Assembly (NCBI GenBank): GCA_021808425.1
Contig: JAKBBS010000010.1
Coordinates: 1-35,477 of the forward strand
DNA length: 35,477 nt
Reading direction: 5' to 3'
DNA from: Actinomycetes bacterium
Lineage (GTDB): Bacteria > Actinomycetota > Acidimicrobiia > Acidimicrobiales > Palsa-688
Under the pieces are notes generated by a model, which saw only the letters and a list, made by a program, of their open reading frames with translations, did not search any database and was not told the origin of the DNA. A program made the position numbers and the translations under genes. Position 1 is the stretch's first letter. Every line of letters begins with the position of its first letter. This document shows positions 16,025 through 24,351 of the stretch, piece after piece.

Positions 16025-18453
16025 TTGACCCCCATAGCAGCGAGATGTGCTGCCACCTTGGCTTCAAACTCTTCAACTGCAGCCTCGATGCTGGCGACCG
16101 TGTCTCCGTACCGTGCGCCGAGCTCCTCGATGCGCTCTACGAGCGAGAGTGTAAGCGCATCGACCTCGTTGCTAATCCTTGCCTGGATGCTGTTCAACCA
16201 CTTCCGCTCCAACACAAGTGGCTGGATCTCCGACTCCGTCAGTTCCCCGTACTGCTTCAGGACAGCAAGATCGAGGGCGCTGCGTGCGTCCTTTACGTTC
16301 TTCTTGACGTTCGCTTCCTTGGCGTAGAGATCTATCAAGTGCTCCAGGGCTGTTACTTCGTCCGGGTCGGAGCCTTCACGCTTGGCATCCTTCAGTCGAG
16401 CAGCAGCGAGAGCTTTCGTTACCTTGCCGTCGTCCATGGCCTCCGACAGCAGGCCCTCGTCGGTGGCGTTCTCGTAGATGAACTCCTCGACCGCTCGGGA
16501 TGCCTCTTCGGCGGCTGCATCAAGTTCCGCCACGCGTTCCTGCCCAGCCCGGAAGTAGCGAGCTTCGATGAGAGTCGGCGGCAGCAGATCCATCTTGTAC
16601 TTGGTTGCTGACTTGCCTGAGCCGACAACGAGATCAGGAGCCTCCGCGAGCTTGCGGTCCTTGTCCTCGATAGCCTTCCTCGGCTTGGCAGCCTCCAGCC
16701 ATCCGTCGTTCATTATCAGGAAGACATCGTCGTGCATCGTTTCGTGCCAGTAGGTCATCAGCTGCTCGTAGACGTCGTACTCGTCGAGCAGGGGCACCGG
16801 CTTGAAGAGTGCGAGCAGCTCATCCGCGAGACTGGCAATCAGCTCGTTGGGACGAGTGTCTGCGTTGACCTTCTCGAGTTCGGACCGGTGAACGCCGAAC
16901 CAGTCGGTGACGAGGTCCTGGGCACGCTTTGCGAAGTCCTTGAACTCCGTGGAGTCGAGAATCGTCTGCTGAACGTCGGCGACGTCGATGGCGAGATCGA
17001 GGTAGCCCGGCCGGTTCGGCTTGAAGAGCGTGGAGCGGAGGCTCGGGAAGGCCTCCCAGTAGGCGCTGAGGGCGTCGATGTCACATTCTGGGATGCCGCC
17101 GTGGAGGTGGGCTCGGAGGTCCTGGATGTCCTCGGGCTCTGATGAGTCGATGTAGCGAGGGATGTTGAGGTTGTAGTCGTTCTTCGGATCGGCGATCTCG
17201 GAGAGCGGCACCATGCGCGAGTAGCGATCGAGCTCCAGTTGCCGGTTGAAGACGTCGACGATCTTGTGGATGTCCTGGCTGCGCAGCCGGTTCTTCGGGC
17301 CGTCCTTCATGAAGCCCTTCGAGGCGTCGATCATGAAGACGCCGGTACGGGCTTGGGCGTTCTCCTTGTCGAGGACGAGGATGCAAGCAGGGATGCCCGT
17401 GCCGTAGAAGAGGTTGGGCGGCAGGCCGATAATGCCCTTGATGTAGCCGCGCTTGAGTAGTTCCTTTCGGATGGTGGCCTCGGCGTTGCCACGGAAGAGC
17501 ACGCCGTGAGGGAGGATGACTGCCGCCTTGCCGGTGCTCTTGAGCGACTTCAGGATGTGTAACAGGAAGGCGTAGTCGCCGTTCTTGGCTGGGGGCATGC
17601 CGAACTCGAAGCGGCCGTAGTCGCTTTCCAGGCCATTGCTCCACGACTTGACCGAGAACGGTGGATTAGCAACCGCGAAGTCGAAGGTGCGAAGCTGGCT
17701 TCCGTTCAGGAACTGCGGGCTGGTGATCGTGTCGCCCTTGCGGATATCGGCGATCTCGTTGCCGTGCAGGATCATGTTCATCTTTGACAAGGCCCACGTG
17801 GCATTGTCTTTTTCCTGGCCGTATATCGTGATCCCGTGTGGCGCTTCGTCGGCGACCTTGAGCAGTAGCGATCCGGAGCCGCAGGTCGGGTCGTACACCG
17901 TCTGGTCCTGCTTCGTCGTCGGACCGATGCCGACGACCTTGGCTAGTATCCGGGATACTTCAGCAGGCGTGTAGAATTGGCCCTTACTCTTGCCGGACTC
18001 GGTGGCGAAGTGCCGCATCAGGTACTCGTAGGCGTCACCAAGCAGGTCGTCACCTTCAGCACGGCTGCCTCTGAAGTCGAGGTCGGCGAAGATCGAGACC
18101 AGCTTGGTCAGGCGGTCCTGCATCTCCTTGCCGCGACCAAGTTTTTCTTCGTCGTTGAAGTCGGCTTGGTCGATGACCTTCTGCAGGTCGTTCGCCTCAG
18201 CGAGCCGGGCGATGATCTTGTTGATCTTGTCGCCGATCTCTTTGTCGCCCTTGAGGGCGATCATGTCGTCGAAGGATCCTCCGGCTGGGACGTCGATCAG
18301 GCTGCTGCGATCAGTCTTGGCTTTATCCGAAACGTACTTCACGAAGAGCAGCGTCAGGATGTAGTCCTTGTACTGAGAGGCGTCCATACCGCCGCGCAGT
18401 TCGTCGCAGCTCTTCCAGAGCGAGCCGTACAAATCGGACTTGCGCAGCGTCAT
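16021..18453 (-). CDS. hsdM: Type I restriction-modification methyltransferase subunit M
   Basis: The N6-adenine methyltransferase subunit of the type I complex. The N-terminal HsdM domain (SLWKSCDELRGGMDASQYKD) is followed by the SAM-binding motif DPTCGSGSLLL (about 188-198) and the catalytic NPPF (263-266). At 810 residues it is about 300 longer than the classical HsdM; the extra C-terminal part is helical and charged (for example AVEEFIYENATDEGLLSEAMDDG and a coiled coil before the end), as in the longer HsdM subfamily. ATG 18453 has AGGAGG 8 nt upstream (18462-18467). It is the first gene of the seven-gene defence operon. Confidence 0.95.
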   Translation of the reverse strand: MTLRKSDLYGSLWKSCDELRGGMDASQYKDYILTLLFVKYVSDKAKTDRSSLIDVPAGGSFDDMIALKGDKEIGDKINKIIARLAEANDLQKVIDQADFNDEEKLGRGKEMQDRLTKLVSIFADLDFRGSRAEGDDLLGDAYEYLMRHFATESGKSKGQFYTPAEVSRILAKVVGIGPTTKQDQTVYDPTCGSGSLLLKVADEAPHGITIYGQEKDNATWALSKMNMILHGNEIADIRKGDTITSPQFLNGSQLRTFDFAVANPPFSVKSWSNGLESDYGRFEFGMPPAKNGDYAFLLHILKSLKSTGKAAVILPHGVLFRGNAEATIRKELLKRGYIKGIIGLPPNLFYGTGIPACILVLDKENAQARTGVFMIDASKGFMKDGPKNRLRSQDIHKIVDVFNRQLELDRYSRMVPLSEIADPKNDYNLNIPRYIDSSEPEDIQDLRAHLHGGIPECDIDALSAYWEAFPSLRSTLFKPNRPGYLDLAIDVADVQQTILDSTEFKDFAKRAQDLVTDWFGVHRSELEKVNADTRPNELIASLADELLALFKPVPLLDEYDVYEQLMTYWHETMHDDVFLIMNDGWLEAAKPRKAIEDKDRKLAEAPDLVVGSGKSATKYKMDLLPPTLIEARYFRAGQERVAELDAAAEEASRAVEEFIYENATDEGLLSEAMDDGKVTKALAAARLKDAKREGSDPDEVTALEHLIDLYAKEANVKKNVKDARSALDLAVLKQYGELTESEIQPLVLERKWLNSIQARISNEVDALTLSLVERIEELGARYGDTVASIEAAVEEFEAKVAAHLAAMGVK

Positions 18454-18525
18454 ATCGCCAGCCTCCTGGCTGCATACATCGCAATGCTCTTTGTCCTATA
18501 TATATGTGTCATATTAGCGTAGCTC

Positions 18526-18531
18526 ATTATA
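18526..18531 (-). promoter_or_regulatory. Putative -10 box of the defence operon
   Basis: TATAAT on the minus strand lies about 70 nt before the hsdM start, in an AT-rich stretch that contrasts with the surrounding GC-rich DNA. A TATATATA run follows between it and the gene. I see no clear -35 box. Confidence 0.5.
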
Positions 18532-18577
18532 CAATGATCGGCTTTCTTTGGCCATCTGTAGTCGACTCTCTTTTGCA

Positions 18578-19444
18578 TTATTTGGCCGGGGTCTTGTCGT
18601 GGAGTAGCTTCAAAAAGTCGGTTCGGTTTTCAGTGCCTGAGCGCGCCAAGACGTAGCGGAGGCGCTTAGCGTCGTCACCGCCGAGACCGCCATGCCAACC
18701 AGCGAGGGCAACCAGCCCTTCGACGTTGAAGGGAGTGTCCCCGTGCAGGATCTGCTCGCCGTAGCGGTCGAGGTAGTCCGATACGAAGTTGAGCAAGCGA
18801 GCCAGCTGCCAGGTCCCGGTGTCGAGGTGCTCCTTGAGGTCGGCGTCGGGCTCGCGTTCCTCGTGTCTGGCCTCTCGGAGGCGCCGCTCGGTGGCGATCA
18901 GCTCAGCCCGGTAGCCGTAGACAGCACTCCAGACCCGGCAGAGCAGCTCCTCCTGCTCGGTGTAGGAGTCCTCGGTGACCACCGGCGTGTCCTCGTGGGC
19001 CGCGATGGTTGGTCGGCCGTGTTCGGCAACCGGTTTGTAGCGCAGGTTCTCCTGGTGGAAGGCGAAGGCCAGTTCGTCGAGCAGCTTCGGCTCGATGTGC
19101 TTGCGGACGTGATCCTCGTGGCGTTCCAGGATCTGCGCCGCCTCTAAGCGGCGGGCAGTGAGCGTTGTCCCGCGCATGCCCCGAGCAGTGCCGAACAGCC
19201 TGCGTGCAGCTTCTCCCCGAGGGGAGGGACCCAAGTCGCCCAGGAGCTGCCGGATGACCCGGTCGAGGGCGCTGATCCGGCTGGCCCGCTCATCGGGGTG
19301 TTGGGCGTGAGCGATGACCACCCGCTGCTCGGTCAGCACATCACCGGCGGTCGCGTCCGTAAGCGGGAAACCGGCCCTGAGCAGCAGCTTTAGCTCGCGG
19401 CGCAGCTCCTCAGGTGGCGAGAAGAGCACATCTGCCGCGGGCAT
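18578..19444 (-). CDS. Conserved-looking protein of unknown function
   Basis: A 288-residue, charged, mainly helical protein without signal peptide or membrane segments. I do not recognise a catalytic motif. Features: PPEELRRELKLLLRAGFP near the start, an Arg-rich middle (RRLEAAQILERHEDHVRKHIEP), and LAGWHGGLGGDDAKRLRYVL near the end. ATG 19444 is chosen over the in-frame GTG 19450 because a TAATTT box lies exactly 6 nt before it, a leaderless layout. It lies upstream of hsdM on the same strand (124-nt gap) and divergent from the mobile-element operon, so it could be either an element regulator or an unrecognised part of the defence block. Confidence 0.7.
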   Translation of the reverse strand: MPAADVLFSPPEELRRELKLLLRAGFPLTDATAGDVLTEQRVVIAHAQHPDERASRISALDRVIRQLLGDLGPSPRGEAARRLFGTARGMRGTTLTARRLEAAQILERHEDHVRKHIEPKLLDELAFAFHQENLRYKPVAEHGRPTIAAHEDTPVVTEDSYTEQEELLCRVWSAVYGYRAELIATERRLREARHEEREPDADLKEHLDTGTWQLARLLNFVSDYLDRYGEQILHGDTPFNVEGLVALAGWHGGLGGDDAKRLRYVLARSGTENRTDFLKLLHDKTPAK

Positions 19445-19450
19445 ACCCAC

Positions 19451-19456
19451 AAATTA
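19451..19456 (-). promoter_or_regulatory. Putative -10 box of leaderless gene
   Basis: TAATTT is followed by GTGGGT and ATG 19444 on the minus strand. Confidence 0.5.
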
Positions 19457-19502
19457 CCCAGTCGGCACCCTACGCGGTGGACTTCTCGCTCTTCACACTC
19501 AG

Positions 19503-19537
19503 GATCGGCGGTCGACGATTGGCGTCGATCCCGGATC
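19503..19537. promoter_or_regulatory. 35-bp imperfect palindrome between divergent genes
   Basis: The two 15-nt arms (starting GATCGGCGG and ending CCCGGATC) match at 12 of 15 positions, with a perfect TCGACG/CGTCGA core around ATTGG. It lies just before the ribosome site of the first mobile-element gene and could be an operator or part of a transfer/replication site. Confidence 0.45.
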
Positions 19538-19553
19538 AATAAGGAGACCGTGG

Positions 19554-19925
19554 ATGTCCAACCTGGTACCCAAGTCATCGGCCACGGAGGTGGTGCCGAG
19601 TGTCGGCGTGGGTCTGTCGGCCCTCGCTGGAACGGATCGTCGCACCAGCCGGGCCCTTAGCACCGTCCAGCGCAACACCCTGGTGCGGATGGCATCGGTG
19701 CAGGCCCATGCCATCGTCCAGAACGAGAAGCTGCACGAGATCGACCGTCTCACCCGTGAGGCGATGAGCGGCCAGGCGATGCTCAGCCGTTGGGCGGCGA
19801 CCCTGGCCCAGGGTGACCCGTTCCTGGCAGACGACCTCAAGTTCTTCACCGACGTGGCAAAGATGGGCAAGGGCGAGATCATCGCCGACACCATCTCGGA
19901 CTTCTGCCGGGAGGGCCGCCAGTGA
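19554..19925 (+). CDS. Small helical protein of unknown function
   Basis: 123 residues. The open frame extends far upstream, but ATG 19554 has AAGGAGA 6 nt before it and is the clear start. A disordered N-terminus is followed by helices (TVQRNTLVRMASVQAHAIVQNEKLHEIDRL, ending ADTISDFCREG). No known domain is recognised. It is the first gene of the plus-strand run that leads to the transfer ATPase and overlaps the next gene by 4 nt, so it is probably an element-specific accessory protein. Confidence 0.7.
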   Translation: MSNLVPKSSATEVVPSVGVGLSALAGTDRRTSRALSTVQRNTLVRMASVQAHAIVQNEKLHEIDRLTREAMSGQAMLSRWAATLAQGDPFLADDLKFFTDVAKMGKGEIIADTISDFCREGRQ

Positions 19926-20143
19926 CCGCCCTACTCATCGTCGGCTTGGTCGGCGCCTTCCTGGTGGTGGTCGTGCTCGTCTACCTGCTCGGGTTTCGCT
20001 TGGGCGGCCAGTCGTGGATGGCCGATCTGCAACGGGTCCGGGCTGAGGCAGCTGAGGCAGAGCGGCAGCTGCACGATCTGACCCGGTCGGCTTTCGTGTC
20101 GATGGCGGAAGCGGCGGAGCGTCGCCGCTTCGACCGGCCGTAG
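19922..20143 (+). CDS. Small single-pass membrane protein
   Basis: 73 residues: a hydrophobic N-terminal segment (LLIVGLVGAFLVVVVLVYLLGF) followed by a cytosolic coiled coil (LQRVRAEAAEAERQLHDL). The GTG start overlaps the upstream stop by 4 nt. The function is unknown; a membrane anchor in the transfer apparatus is a guess from position. Confidence 0.65.
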   Translation: MTALLIVGLVGAFLVVVVLVYLLGFRLGGQSWMADLQRVRAEAAEAERQLHDLTRSAFVSMAEAAERRRFDRP

Positions 20144-20155
20144 TCGGGTCGGGCA

Positions 20156-20704
20156 ATGTCGCTACTCGACACATCGTCCGAGACCCGGGAGGTCGAGCAG
20201 GGGCGGGCCAACCTCAGCATCTGGATCCGGGGCCTGGCGAAAGAAACTGCCGCCGAGCTCGGAGTGCGCTGGCGTGGAGCCCGGATCGCCCCGCAAACCC
20301 TGGAGGCGGTAATCGCAGAGTTCCGAGCGGCAACGCTCGCCGGGCTGCCGGTGCGGGTATCGAATCGCTTCTGCGAGCAGACGATCTACCTGGAACCAGA
20401 CGACAACGTGGCATTCCGGTTCGTACACGACTCCCGCCACTATTTCCTGCGGGCCGGGTTCGAGACGGAACCCGAACTGCTGGTCGCGTCGTGTCACCTG
20501 GCGCGGCTTCGTTGGGCGGGATATCCGCCCGGGTCGATCGAGTACCGCCTGTTGGAGGCCGACACGATCGGTCAGGCCTTGTTCGTGGCCCGCACCGGAC
20601 GCTTCGTCAGTAATCAAAGACGCTTCGCGCTGCGCTGCTTGACCAGCACGTTCGACGAGGCGATCACCGATGAGGTGGCTGCCGAGGCAGTGAGTTCGCC
20701 GTGA
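20156..20704 (+). CDS. Conserved-looking protein of unknown function
   Basis: 182 residues, soluble, no recognised motif. Central sequence NRFCEQTIYLEPDDNVAFRFVHDSRHYFLRAGFETEPELL looks like a folded alpha/beta domain. It sits 12 nt after the small membrane protein and overlaps the next gene by 4 nt (GTGA), so it belongs to the same transcription unit. Confidence 0.65.
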   Translation: MSLLDTSSETREVEQGRANLSIWIRGLAKETAAELGVRWRGARIAPQTLEAVIAEFRAATLAGLPVRVSNRFCEQTIYLEPDDNVAFRFVHDSRHYFLRAGFETEPELLVASCHLARLRWAGYPPGSIEYRLLEADTIGQALFVARTGRFVSNQRRFALRCLTSTFDEAITDEVAAEAVSSP

Positions 20705-20871
20705 AGAAGCTCATTGAGGCTGTCGGGGTCGTGCTGCTGGTGTGCGTCGGTGTTCGGGTTGGCGCGGAGCTCATCCAGCCGGTCGTGCCCTTGCTCGGCG
20801 GGGTCGTAGCCGTGGCAATCGTAGCCTGGTGGCTGTTCGGCCGGCATGGCCCTGGGCGTGGCTACCGGTAG
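20701..20871 (+). CDS. Tiny hydrophobic protein, two membrane segments
   Basis: 56 residues from GTG 20701: MKKLIEAVGVVLLVCVGVRV, a short turn with an acidic residue, PVVPLLGGVVAVAIVAWWLF and a basic tail (GRHGPGRGYR). Two transmembrane helices with the basic tail in the cytosol are likely. GTGA overlap with the upstream stop supports it as a real gene. It is too short for standard gene-finding cutoffs. The function is unknown; small membrane proteins are common in conjugative elements. Confidence 0.6.
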   Translation: MKKLIEAVGVVLLVCVGVRVGAELIQPVVPLLGGVVAVAIVAWWLFGRHGPGRGYR

Positions 20872-21041
20872 CGATTGTTGTGGAATAGCCGACATCGCTT
20901 GACGGCCAATAGGTCCGCGTGAGACATCGTGGACAGCGGCGGAGACCTCCGGGGATACAGCGCATCACATGACGCTTAGTTCAGCGCGTCCTCGATGCAG
21001 GTCTCCTGGCCGCAACTGCAGCAAGCGAAAGGAGGTGTGAC

Positions 21042-21194
21042 ATGACGCAGCGCAAGGTCCGGATCACGGCGGTCCGGAAGGAAGAGGTGGACGTCGAGCG
21101 ACTGGTTGCGGGCCTGCTGCTGTTGCTCCACGAGATTGCCGACACGAGCAACTCGAACAACGAGACCGATCCAGCCGACGGGGGCACGCAGTGA
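21042..21194 (+). CDS. Small soluble protein coupled to the transfer ATPase
   Basis: 50 residues: a basic start (MTQRKVRITAVRKEE), a helix LVAGLLLLLHEIAD and an acidic tail. AAAGGAGGTG 5 nt upstream is a near-perfect ribosome site, unlike most genes here, so it should be strongly translated. Its stop overlaps the GTG of the TraG-like gene by 4 nt, suggesting that it primes translation of the ATPase. The 170 nt before it (20872-21041) contain no other gene that I can support. Confidence 0.65.
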   Translation: MTQRKVRITAVRKEEVDVERLVAGLLLLLHEIADTSNSNNETDPADGGTQ

Positions 21195-23449
21195 TCTGGC
21201 TAGTCCTGGCGCTGCTGCTCCCGGTCGGAATCATGCTCGAGCTGGTTCTCGCGAAGGCGGCGGACGCCCGCCAACAACGCCGGACACTGGAGGCCTACGA
21301 GCTTCGTTTCCCGACCAACCTAGACACCGACGGAGTCGAGGCATTCCTGGGCAGTATCAGCGGACTGCTGCCGCCGTGGTGGCGACGCTGGTGGCACACC
21401 CCATTTGTTGTAAGCGAGATACATGCTGATCGATACGGCACTCTGCACCGCCTGCTCGTCCCGCGTGCTTTTACCCGCCATATTGAAGCGGCACTTGCGG
21501 CGCATCTGCCGGCGGTTCGTTATGAGCGCAGCACCCTCATTCGCTACCCGCAATTGTGCAGCGGCGCGGAGTATCGGCTGACGAACGCCGAGCGCAGCTT
21601 GAACGTCCACAGCGTCAGGCTCTCGTCCGGGCTGCTCTCCTCGCTGCAGCCGCTCTTCGGTGAGGAGAAGATTGTCGTCCAGGCATTGCTCGCGCCTGCA
21701 CGGCCCATCCTACCCGCACGTCTGGCGACCGCTGCGGAGCGTGAGCAAGCGACCAACCTCGACGACGGCGTGTTGCTGACCAGCGAGGCCGTCAGTGCCT
21801 TGCGTAAGAAGCGAAGTGCTCCACTACTCCTGGCCACCCTGCGGATCGGCATCTCTGGCGCCACGCCAGAGCGGAGCCGCAGCTTGCTCAGGGACGTGGA
21901 AGCGTCCTGGCACACCACCCGGGCTCCGGGGACGCTCTTGAAGCGAAGGCTGCTGAGCGGCCGGTCGGTCGCCCGCCGGATCACGACCGTTTGGCGTCCG
22001 CTCACCGCGTGGCCGGTCCTCCTCAATGCCGAGGAAGCCACTGGCCTGGTCGGCTACCCGCTTGAGGCGACAGCGCTTCCCGGAGTCAGCCTCGCCTGTA
22101 GCCGCCCCCTTCCGGTCACCGCCGCTGTGCCGGCCCATGGAACGGTGCTGGGTATCGGCACCCATCCCAGGAGCCTCCGGTCGGTAGCCATCGACCCTGT
22201 GTCACGCACCTACCACAGCTTGGTGGTCGGCCCCACGGGTTCCGGTAAGAGCGTGCTGCTCACCCACCTGGCCGAGCACGATGCCCGAGCAAATCATGCC
22301 CTGGTCGTGATCGACCCGAAGGACGGGGACCTGGTCGACGCGGTTGCGGCTCGACTTCCGGCCGAACGACTGGAGCACACGATCCTGTTCGACCCGACCG
22401 ACGATCGGCCGGTCGGCTTCGATCCCTTGCGCGCCAACCCAAGCGAACGAGAGCTCGTCGTTGATCGGGTCCTCGGCCTGATGGTCGACATCTGGCGTGA
22501 GAACCTCGGGCCTCGGTCAGCCGACATCTTGCGCCACGTCCTGCTCACCATCGCCGCGCACCCAGACCTCACCATGACTGAAGCGCCTCGTCTCGTCGTC
22601 GATCAGGGGTTTCGACGCCGAGTCCTTGCCGCCCATGATCCGGGCGAGGACGTCCGAGCCTGGTGGGACTGGGCCGACAACCTGGGTACGGCCGAGTGGA
22701 ACGCCATGACCGGCGCACCGCTCAACAAGCTTCGGGCCTTCGTCGGTCGCTCACCCGTAGCGCATGCCATCGGACAGGCGAGCCCGGCGATCAACTTCGG
22801 ACAGCTGCTGCGGGACAAGCAGGTGCTCCTGGTCCGGCTGCCTGTCGGGCTCCTCGGTGACGAGACGACCGCGCTGCTCGGGGCGATGCTGATCAACCAG
22901 CTGTGGCATGCGATCGCCGCCCGGGCTGCGCTTCCGAAGACGAAGCGCCGTCCGGCGAGCGTCATCATCGACGAGGTCGGTACCGTCCTTCGGTTCCCGG
23001 CCAGCTCGATCGACACCATGCTCACCCAAGCGCGCGGGTACGGAGTCGGGGTCACCCTCGCCGCTCAGCACCTTGGTCAGCTCCCGGCAGACATCCGAGC
23101 TGCGGCGTTGACCAACGCCAGGACCAAGGTCACGTTCGCTACCGCCCGAGACGACGCCGGGGTGTTCGTCCGCGAGTTCGGACACGGCCTCACGCCCGAG
23201 GACATCATGGGCCTCGACCCTTACCAGGCGATCACCACCGTCTACGCCGGCGGACAGGTGCAGCCGCCAGCGAGCATCCAGACACTGCCTCCGGAACGTC
23301 CGCTGCGGTCCCCGAGCGAGCTGCGGAGCATCTCACGGGAGCGCTGGGGCGTCCCCCGAGATCAGATCGACGCGGCACGCCGAGCCCGGGTGGAGGCCCC
23401 GATCAACGGTGACAGCCCGGTCGGAAGGCGTCGGAGACGTCCATCATGA
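21191..23449 (+). CDS. TraG/VirD4-HerA-type conjugative DNA transfer ATPase
   Basis: A 752-residue, probably membrane-anchored DNA pump. The N-terminal hydrophobic segment (WLVLALLLPVGIMLELVL) anchors it; the middle holds a large non-conserved domain. The ATPase core shows Walker A GPTGSGKS (about residues 347-354), IDPKDGDLVDAV, Walker B VIIDEVG (about 591-597) and AAQHLGQLP. These place it in the VirD4/TraG-like class of coupling proteins, which move relaxase-bound DNA to the recipient. The gene is coupled to its neighbours by 4-nt overlaps on both sides. I see no other type IV secretion genes, so transfer may be of the double-strand FtsK-like style or rely on another element. Confidence 0.85.
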   Translation: MIWLVLALLLPVGIMLELVLAKAADARQQRRTLEAYELRFPTNLDTDGVEAFLGSISGLLPPWWRRWWHTPFVVSEIHADRYGTLHRLLVPRAFTRHIEAALAAHLPAVRYERSTLIRYPQLCSGAEYRLTNAERSLNVHSVRLSSGLLSSLQPLFGEEKIVVQALLAPARPILPARLATAAEREQATNLDDGVLLTSEAVSALRKKRSAPLLLATLRIGISGATPERSRSLLRDVEASWHTTRAPGTLLKRRLLSGRSVARRITTVWRPLTAWPVLLNAEEATGLVGYPLEATALPGVSLACSRPLPVTAAVPAHGTVLGIGTHPRSLRSVAIDPVSRTYHSLVVGPTGSGKSVLLTHLAEHDARANHALVVIDPKDGDLVDAVAARLPAERLEHTILFDPTDDRPVGFDPLRANPSERELVVDRVLGLMVDIWRENLGPRSADILRHVLLTIAAHPDLTMTEAPRLVVDQGFRRRVLAAHDPGEDVRAWWDWADNLGTAEWNAMTGAPLNKLRAFVGRSPVAHAIGQASPAINFGQLLRDKQVLLVRLPVGLLGDETTALLGAMLINQLWHAIAARAALPKTKRRPASVIIDEVGTVLRFPASSIDTMLTQARGYGVGVTLAAQHLGQLPADIRAAALTNARTKVTFATARDDAGVFVREFGHGLTPEDIMGLDPYQAITTVYAGGQVQPPASIQTLPPERPLRSPSELRSISRERWGVPRDQIDAARRARVEAPINGDSPVGRRRRRPS

Positions 23450-24351
23450 GCGCCGAGCCGATGTCCGATCGGGTGTCCGATCGGGTGGAGAAGGCGACGA
23501 GAGACCACCTGATCAGCCCGCCCAACAGGGGCGAAACGCGCAACGACTCAACACGTACAAGCGGTGCTGGCGGCATGCTGGCCCCTCGGTTGGAGCGACT
23601 CAGTCAGCAGCTCAGTGAGATCGACCAACTCGTGATTGAGACGCTCGCCTTGGTACGGATGGCGTCGGGCGGGCAGCTCAACCGGCTGATCTGGCCCACT
23701 ACACCAGCTGGAGCCCGAACCTGCCGAAGACACCTGCAACGCCTGACTGAGCTGCGGGTAGTGACGCGCCTTCATCGTCAGGTCGGTGGCATCAAGGGCG
23801 GCAGTCAGGGCTACACCTATGCCCTCGACGTCAACGGGCAGCGCCTGGCCGAGACCCTCCAGCACCAGACCGTTCGCCGACCGACACCGAGCGATCTCTT
23901 CGTCGATCACACCCTGGGCGTGACCGAGGTGTACGTGCAGCTACGCGAGACCGCCCACGTCGAGCTGCTGGAGTTCGAGACCGAGCCGACCTGCTGGCGA
24001 TCGTTCACCGGACCGGCCGGGAGGACCGTCACCCTCCGACCTGACGCCTACCTCGCCTGGGCCGTCGGCGAGTGGGAGCTGAGCGCCTTCTTGGAGGTCG
24101 ACCGCGCAACCGAGCACCCCGGACGCATCGCCCGCAAGGCCCAGCAGTACGTGCGCTACTGGCGCACGGGCAACGAGCAGCGACTCAACGAGGTCTTCCC
24201 GACCGTGCTCTGGCTCGTCACCACCAAGCGCCGCGCCGAGGTGCTGCGCGCCGTGCTTGCCGACCACGAGGCCGGGCCACTGTCGGAGGTCGTCACCGCC
24301 GAGGGTCTGGCGTCGTACATCACTAACACCCGAAGGGAGGGACAACCATGA
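23446..24351 (+). CDS. Replication-relaxation family protein
   Basis: 301 residues. The N-terminal winged-helix-like part (LALVRMASGGQLNRLIW, RRHLQRLTELRVVTRL) and the C-terminal nuclease-like part (LRPDAYLAW, FLEVDRATEHPGRIARK with an E-D pair) fit the Replic_Relax family of actinobacterial mobile elements and plasmids, which are thought to act in replication or as relaxase-like proteins. The ATG start overlaps the ATPase stop (ATGA). It probably handles element DNA for the neighbouring ATPase. Confidence 0.85.
   Translation: MSAEPMSDRVSDRVEKATRDHLISPPNRGETRNDSTRTSGAGGMLAPRLERLSQQLSEIDQLVIETLALVRMASGGQLNRLIWPTTPAGARTCRRHLQRLTELRVVTRLHRQVGGIKGGSQGYTYALDVNGQRLAETLQHQTVRRPTPSDLFVDHTLGVTEVYVQLRETAHVELLEFETEPTCWRSFTGPAGRTVTLRPDAYLAWAVGEWELSAFLEVDRATEHPGRIARKAQQYVRYWRTGNEQRLNEVFPTVLWLVTTKRRAEVLRAVLADHEAGPLSEVVTAEGLASYITNTRREGQP

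Noticed and set aside
20969..21040. 24-codon leader ORF (MTLSSARPRCRS...) ending 2 nt before the 21042 gene
   Set aside because: No ribosome site, arginine/cysteine-rich random look, and it overlaps the strong ribosome site of the next gene.
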